Source: Mycobacterium sp. 852002-50816_SCH5313054-b
Lineage (GTDB): Bacteria; Actinomycetota; Actinomycetes; Mycobacteriales; Mycobacteriaceae
Length of the DNA stretch: 64,000 nucleotides
Direction: 5' to 3'
NCBI RefSeq assembly: GCF_001667185.1
Contig: NZ_LZIC01000118.1
Span: forward strand, 1 to 64,000
Shown here: positions 60,149 through 64,000 of the stretch, one piece after another
Position numbering within the stretch: position 1 is the first letter of the stretch
How the letters are laid out: each line of letters begins with the position of its first letter
Notes under the pieces: model-generated
What the model saw: only the letters and a program-made list of their open reading frames with translations
Told to the model about the DNA's origin: nothing
The model's database searches: none
Translations under genes and position numbers: made by a program

Positions 60149-62437
60149 CTAGCCCTCCTTGGTGATCAGCTTCCGCAGTGCCACGCGGTCGGGCGTCAGC
60201 AGCTCGGTGATGCGCGGGCGATTCACCTCGGCGACGATGATCTCGCCGACCTCCTGATAGACCTCGCTGAAGATGCCGTGGGACTTCATCTTCGAAGTCT
60301 GATAGAGGTTGTCCTCGGTCGGCGTCACGTAGATCACCGCGTCGGCCTTGAAGCGGTGCACCAGCCACAGGTGGATCAAGGTCATCAGCCGCTTCTGCCG
60401 CAGCTTCTCGGCGAAGGTGTTCTGGTCGCGCACCTGAAGGATGCTGCGGCCGTGCCGGTCCTTGATCGGGTCGACGACGACATTCGCCAGCTGCTCCTCG
60501 CCGTCGCCGTAGATGCCGAGTTCGAGCACATCCGAGCCCGCCCGGCGCGGCCGCAGCTGCACGCGGAGCTTCTCGCCGAGCTGGTAGTACTCGCTCCACA
60601 TCGCCAGCCACTCCTCGAGCAGCTTCTTCGGCACCTCCGTTTGCACCAGGTGCTGGTGCTGGGTCGAACCCTCGCCCATCGCCTTGGTGGTCGCGGTCCG
60701 GCCCGAGGAGGCGGTCAACGCCGCGTCGCTGCGCGGCCCGCCGACCAGGGTTTGCGGTGTGCGGTAAGGGGACTCGACCAGGCGCATCTTCCGTTGCAGG
60801 CGGGCCAGCGCCAGCATGCCGTCCTGCTTGAGGGCGGTGGCGAACTCCTCGGCGGCGACGCCGTCGATCTGGTGTCCGCCGTAGGTGATGAAGTTGAAGA
60901 CAAATCCCATCTTGCCGAGCTCTTCGGGGAACTCTTTCATCTGCTCGTCGGTCATGCCGGTGGTGTCCCAGTTGAACGACGGCGAAAGGTTGTACGCCAG
61001 CATCTGGTCGGGGAACTCGGCGTGGATGGCGTCGGCGAACTGCCGCGCGTCGGCCAGATCCGCGGTCTTCGTCTCCATCCAGAGGATGTCGGCGAACGGC
61101 GCGGCGGCCAACGACTTGGCGATGGCGTACGGTATGCCGCCGCGGATCTGGTAGTAGCCCTCGGGGGTCTTCGCCAGCTCGCAATCCCAACCGGGGTTGA
61201 CGCCCAGCTCCTTTGCCTTGGCCCGCGCGGCGTAGAGCGAGGCGCGCCCGGCGAAGGCACGCCACTCATCCGAGCTCATCTCGCGCGGCTCGCCCTCACT
61301 GGCGTCGAATGCGAGCACGTCGGCCACGGCCTCGCCGTAGGTCATCAGCCCCGCGTCGTCCTCCCAGGCGGCAATGAACCGCGACTCGACCTGGTCGAAG
61401 AGGTCGTCGATCGATTGGTTTCCGTTCTCTCGCCACGCATTTACGGCGTCCGAGATCAGGCTTTGGATGCCCTGGCGCTCCAGCCAGGCTGTGGCAGCGG
61501 CGTACTCGCCTTCGGGCAGCGCGTAGAGAAGGTGACCATTGAGGTCTTTGACTCCCAGCTCGTAGAAGCGGCGCACCATCGCCAGGAAGCACGCCTTGTA
61601 CGAAGGAATGTCGAGGTTGGTGACGCCGAGCAGGAACGGCTGGTCGCGCTCGTCGGCACGGCTGTCGAGCAGGTTGGCCGCCTCGGCGTCAGTGCGCGCG
61701 ACAATGATGCCGGGCACCCGCATGACGTCGAGCTGGAACCGAGCGGCGTTGAGGCGCTTGATCTGTTCGTCCGACGGCACCAGGACCTTGCCGCCCTGAT
61801 GGCCGCACTTCTTGGTACCGGGGCGCTGGTCTTCGATGTGATACCCCGGCACGCCGACCTCGACGAAGCGGCGGATCAGGTTGCGCACGTGCGGGTCACC
61901 ACCGTGGCCGGTGTCGGCGTCGGCGATGATGAACGGCCGGAAGTCGTATTCCTTGGCCGCGGCGCGCTTCTGTTCGCTCATCCGCAGACGCTGGTACTGC
62001 TGATTGCGGTCGGCCGTGAGGAGGGCGCGCACCAGCACCGCCGCGTCGTCGGGCACCTGGCTCAGCGGGTAGCTGGCGAGGTCGGGGCCGGGATCCTCGG
62101 TGGTGGAACCCTTGGCCGAGGTCGCCCAACCGCCGAGGTAGATGGCTTCGATGCCCATCCGCTTCATGCTCACCGCCTGGCCGGGCGAATAGGGGCCGAA
62201 CGTCGTGATGCTCTTCTTGGCCGCGAAGAGTTCGCGCAACCGGTCGTAGAACGCCGCGGCCGCCTCACGCGCCACGGGGTAATCGGTCGGGATGGTGCCG
62301 CGCTGCTCGGCGACCTGGCGCGCCGTGTACAGGCGGGTGATCCGGGCAAAGCGCGAACCCTCGAAGTATCGCTGCGTAGCCTCGACGTCCTGCTCGAACG
62401 GCGTGCGGACCGGTGTGTCCGTTTCGATGATGGCCAT
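60149..62437 (-). CDS. aceA: Isocitrate lyase 2 (single-piece)
   Basis: The 762-residue enzyme has the isocitrate-lyase barrel with the catalytic KKCGHQ (Cys about 211), DADTGHGGDPHVRNLI and YNLSPSFNWDTTGM, and the long C-terminal extension of Icl2. It cleaves isocitrate to glyoxylate and succinate, and in mycobacteria also serves the methylcitrate cycle. M. tuberculosis H37Rv carries it split as aceAa/aceAb, here it is uninterrupted. GAGGAG precedes the ATG. Confidence 0.96.
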   Translation of the reverse strand: MAIIETDTPVRTPFEQDVEATQRYFEGSRFARITRLYTARQVAEQRGTIPTDYPVAREAAAAFYDRLRELFAAKKSITTFGPYSPGQAVSMKRMGIEAIYLGGWATSAKGSTTEDPGPDLASYPLSQVPDDAAVLVRALLTADRNQQYQRLRMSEQKRAAAKEYDFRPFIIADADTGHGGDPHVRNLIRRFVEVGVPGYHIEDQRPGTKKCGHQGGKVLVPSDEQIKRLNAARFQLDVMRVPGIIVARTDAEAANLLDSRADERDQPFLLGVTNLDIPSYKACFLAMVRRFYELGVKDLNGHLLYALPEGEYAAATAWLERQGIQSLISDAVNAWRENGNQSIDDLFDQVESRFIAAWEDDAGLMTYGEAVADVLAFDASEGEPREMSSDEWRAFAGRASLYAARAKAKELGVNPGWDCELAKTPEGYYQIRGGIPYAIAKSLAAAPFADILWMETKTADLADARQFADAIHAEFPDQMLAYNLSPSFNWDTTGMTDEQMKEFPEELGKMGFVFNFITYGGHQIDGVAAEEFATALKQDGMLALARLQRKMRLVESPYRTPQTLVGGPRSDAALTASSGRTATTKAMGEGSTQHQHLVQTEVPKKLLEEWLAMWSEYYQLGEKLRVQLRPRRAGSDVLELGIYGDGEEQLANVVVDPIKDRHGRSILQVRDQNTFAEKLRQKRLMTLIHLWLVHRFKADAVIYVTPTEDNLYQTSKMKSHGIFSEVYQEVGEIIVAEVNRPRITELLTPDRVALRKLITKEG

Positions 62438-62696
62438 GGGGTTACGCTCCTCTTTCAGCACGAATCCGCTGACCGTGAGTTTATCCCCGGACATAGCGGT
62501 TCAATCAGGGGTAAATCGTCCCGAACCGAAACTTTAGCTCTGCCGTACTCCGGCATTTCGGCCCGCCGGGATCGGGCGGCCGGTTTTGGCCGCGCGGCCC
62601 CGTGCGCCGCAACGCGTTTCGTGGACGCGAGTACGTTTCGGTGCCACCCGTTCTCGATAACCAGCAAAGCGGGTCGGCGACCGGTAGCCTCCTACC

Positions 62697-63089
62697 GTGC
62701 AGACGAGTTTACGTTTTGAGCGTTGGTATCGTCCCCTCGCGGTTCCGGTCGGACTGGGCCCCAGCCGCAGCGAGATCCGGTTGAACGCGGGCGTGCTGCA
62801 CGTGAAGATGGGCTGGGCGTTCGAAGCCGACATCCCGCTGGCGTCGATCACCAAGGCCGAACCGGCCAACGAGCGTGTGTTCGCCTGGGGCGTGCACTAC
62901 TCGCGAGGTCGCTGGTTGGTCAACGGGTCGGGCAAGGGGTTGGTGGCGTTGACGATAGAGCCCCCGGTGCAGGCGAAAGTCTGGATCAGGTCGGTGACCC
63001 TGCGCTCCTTGTGGGTCAGCGTCACCGATCCGGATGCCTTGATCGCGGCCTGCCGCGGGCGCTCAACCAATCCCGCTGCCGACGGATGA
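62697..63089 (+). CDS. Conserved hypothetical protein
   Basis: The 130-residue beta-rich protein (LRFERWYRPLAVPVGLGP, FEADIPLASITKAEP, GKGLVALTIEPPVQAKVW) resembles a PH-like barrel, but no family can be named. TAGCCT (62685-62690) lies six bases before the GTG, supporting leaderless translation from it. Its 3' end overlaps the convergent MBL gene by 68 bases. Confidence 0.8.
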   Translation: MQTSLRFERWYRPLAVPVGLGPSRSEIRLNAGVLHVKMGWAFEADIPLASITKAEPANERVFAWGVHYSRGRWLVNGSGKGLVALTIEPPVQAKVWIRSVTLRSLWVSVTDPDALIAACRGRSTNPAADG

Positions 63090-63756
63090 ACTCGGCGTCG
63101 ACGACCTTCCCGTGCCCCGGGACATAGACGGCATGGGGGCCGCCGATCGCGAGCAGCCGATCCAGCGTCGCCGGCCAGGCCGCCAGGTCGGAATCGGCGT
63201 CGATATACGGGTCGGCCGACTCCTCGACCAGGTCGCCGGTGAACATCACGACCGGGTCCTCTTCATCGTCCCGGGCGGGCACCATCACGACCAGGTCCGC
63301 CGTCGTGTGGCCGCGCCCCGGGTGAGTCACCGTAACGGCGCGGTCGCCGAGGTCGATCGTGGCGTCGGATAGCCGGCTGCGAGGTGGCCGCAACGCCGAA
63401 ATCGCGCGATCGACTTCGGCGGCCTGCGCGCCGTAGCTCAGCGCGTGTGCGCGCAGTTGGTCGGTAGCCGACGATAGGTATTCGACAACCTCTGGCGCAC
63501 AATGGATTTCGGCATCATCGAACGCCGAGGAACCCAGGACGTGGTCGAAGTGCTTGTGCGTCAGCACAACGTGAGTCACGTGGTGCCCCGTGATCTGTCG
63601 TGCATCGGCCTCGATCGCAGCGGCTTCGGCGAGGGTGGTGCCGGTGTCGATGATCAGCGCTCCGTCGGCGCCGCGCACCAGCCCGATCGTGACGTCGCAA
63701 AACGCCAGCCGACAGCGATGGACCGTGTCGGTCAGTCGTTCCCAGGCGAGGTGCAC
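63022..63756 (-). CDS. MBL-fold metallo-hydrolase
   Basis: The 244-residue protein has the metal-binding H-K-H-F-D-H (LTHKHFDHVLG), then HPGRGHT, TGDLVEE and VPGHGKV. Typical of glyoxalase-II-like hydrolases with two metals. The GTG at 63756 was chosen because VHLAWERL aligns with the usual family start. Starts at 63816 or 63834 would run into the operator of the divergent ArsR gene. Confidence 0.88.
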   Translation of the reverse strand: MHLAWERLTDTVHRCRLAFCDVTIGLVRGADGALIIDTGTTLAEAAAIEADARQITGHHVTHVVLTHKHFDHVLGSSAFDDAEIHCAPEVVEYLSSATDQLRAHALSYGAQAAEVDRAISALRPPRSRLSDATIDLGDRAVTVTHPGRGHTTADLVVMVPARDDEEDPVVMFTGDLVEESADPYIDADSDLAAWPATLDRLLAIGGPHAVYVPGHGKVVDAEFIRRQRDWLSARGRPRSRHPDR

Positions 63757-63793
63757 AACCAGGACGGTAGCCGCAACGACGACGCGACGGCGG

Positions 63794-63845
63794 GATATGT
63801 CGGAAAAAGTTGACATGTCGGGAACGCCCGACATATCTTGGCAGT
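63794..63845 (+). promoter_or_regulatory. Consensus promoter with inverted-repeat operator
   Basis: TTGACA (63810-63815), 18 bp, TATCTT (63834-63839) and six bases give +1 at GTG 63846. GATATGTCGG (63794-63803) is the exact inverse of CCGACATATC (63828-63837), and ATGTCGGG (63815-63822) repeats the half-site. It is the likely ArsR operator, also covering the MBL gene's upstream region. Confidence 0.85.
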
Positions 63846-64000
63846 GTGGCTCCGGCCGATCGCGTCTTTGTCGCCCTGGCGAACCCGGTGCGCCGGGAGC
63901 TGCTGGAGCTCCTCACGGCGCGGCCGCTGTCCGCGGGGGAGCTCAGCGATCGGTTCGAGCTCAGCCGCCCGGCGGTCGCCGAGCACCTCAAGGTGTTGCG
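63846..64000 (+). CDS. ArsR-family repressor (runs off the window)
   Basis: The frame from GTG 63846 (51 full codons to the edge) reads VFVALANPVRRELLELLTAR, then LSRPAVAEHLKVL, the winged helix of ArsR proteins. No stop within the window. It is divergent from the MBL hydrolase over a strong inverted repeat. Confidence 0.88.
   Translation, partial: MAPADRVFVALANPVRRELLELLTARPLSAGELSDRFELSRPAVAEHLKVL

Noticed and set aside
60278..62719. An 813-codon plus-strand frame opposite aceA.
   Set aside because: Antisense shadow. The protein has no recognisable domain and the minus strand encodes Icl2.

Overview
The window is chromosomal DNA of a slow-growing Mycobacterium, most probably of the M. avium complex or a close relative. 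It is very GC-rich. It carries PPE proteins, the furA-katG pair, a Cfp21-type cutinase, a FadD31-type fatty acyl-AMP ligase, one-piece Icl2 (aceA), mycobacterial tpx, DUF732 and DUF4333 exported proteins, and several leaderless genes starting directly at GTG or ATG. Much of the right half recalls, from memory, the order around Rv1908c-Rv1932 of M. tuberculosis (katG/furA, icl2, PlsC-like Rv1920, fadD31, Rv1927, Rv1928c, Rv1930c, Rv1931c, tpx), but rearranged and interspersed with other genes. No IS element, prophage, CRISPR, tRNA or rRNA was found.

Layout. 1-11.9 kb: edge of a 13E12-type (DUF222) gene, a lytic transglycosylase coupled to an EamA-like transporter, two tandem PPE proteins with pepsin-like protease domains beside the cfp21-type cutinase, a DUF1345 membrane protein, a thioredoxin-fold protein, and a compact ferredoxin / ferredoxin reductase / P450 operon followed by a convergent MOSC protein. 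12-19.6 kb: exported DUF732 and C39 proteins, a PPE-SVP protein ending in a SHOCT domain, a methyltransferase, an oxidoreductase with a Rieske domain, and an L,D-transpeptidase. 19.7-23.2 kb: furA-katG with promoter and terminator, then an Rv2525c-like Tat protein. 23.4-27.2 kb: an operator-controlled cluster (glycosyltransferase, methyltransferase, toroid-like protein) meeting a second methyltransferase tail to tail. 27.3-36.7 kb: a second cutinase, an ANTAR-GAF-ANTAR regulator, two small unlisted genes, a GH16 glucanase, one broken and one intact LCMT-type methyltransferase, a zinc-free MDR reductase, a free-standing EF-Tu domain 2 protein, a CycA-type permease and an AraC/VOC pair. 36.8-46.1 kb: acyltransferase and methyltransferase divergent from a TetR gene over a palindrome, an epoxide-hydrolase-like protein, an epimerase, a decayed regulator, an acyl-CoA dehydrogenase relative, an NYN protein, tpx, GlxA and DJ-1 proteins. 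46.1-49.9 kb: a four-gene ArsR/SRPBCC operon from a near-consensus leaderless promoter, an NTF2-like protein, an SDR and a DUF2071 protein. 49.9-56.5 kb: a long minus-strand block (membrane protein, fadD31, TIGR03086 protein, ECF sigma factor with SnoaL tail, DUF899 protein, two SDRs) headed by a hairpin and a possible leader peptide. 56.7-64 kb: small exported proteins, an LLM flavin oxidoreductase, a repeat-rich lipoprotein, icl2, an MBL hydrolase and a divergent ArsR gene running off the edge.

Functional themes are cell-envelope and secreted functions (PPE proteases, cutinases, Ldt, GH16, Rv2525c-like protein, FAAL, glycosyltransferase cluster), redox and oxidative-stress defence (KatG/FurA, Tpx, P450 chain, thioredoxin-fold proteins) and many small one-component regulators (TetR, ArsR, AraC, GlxA, ANTAR, ECF sigma). 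Many genes have a TANNNT hexamer exactly 6-7 nt before the start codon, the signature of leaderless transcripts. This was used to choose several starts.
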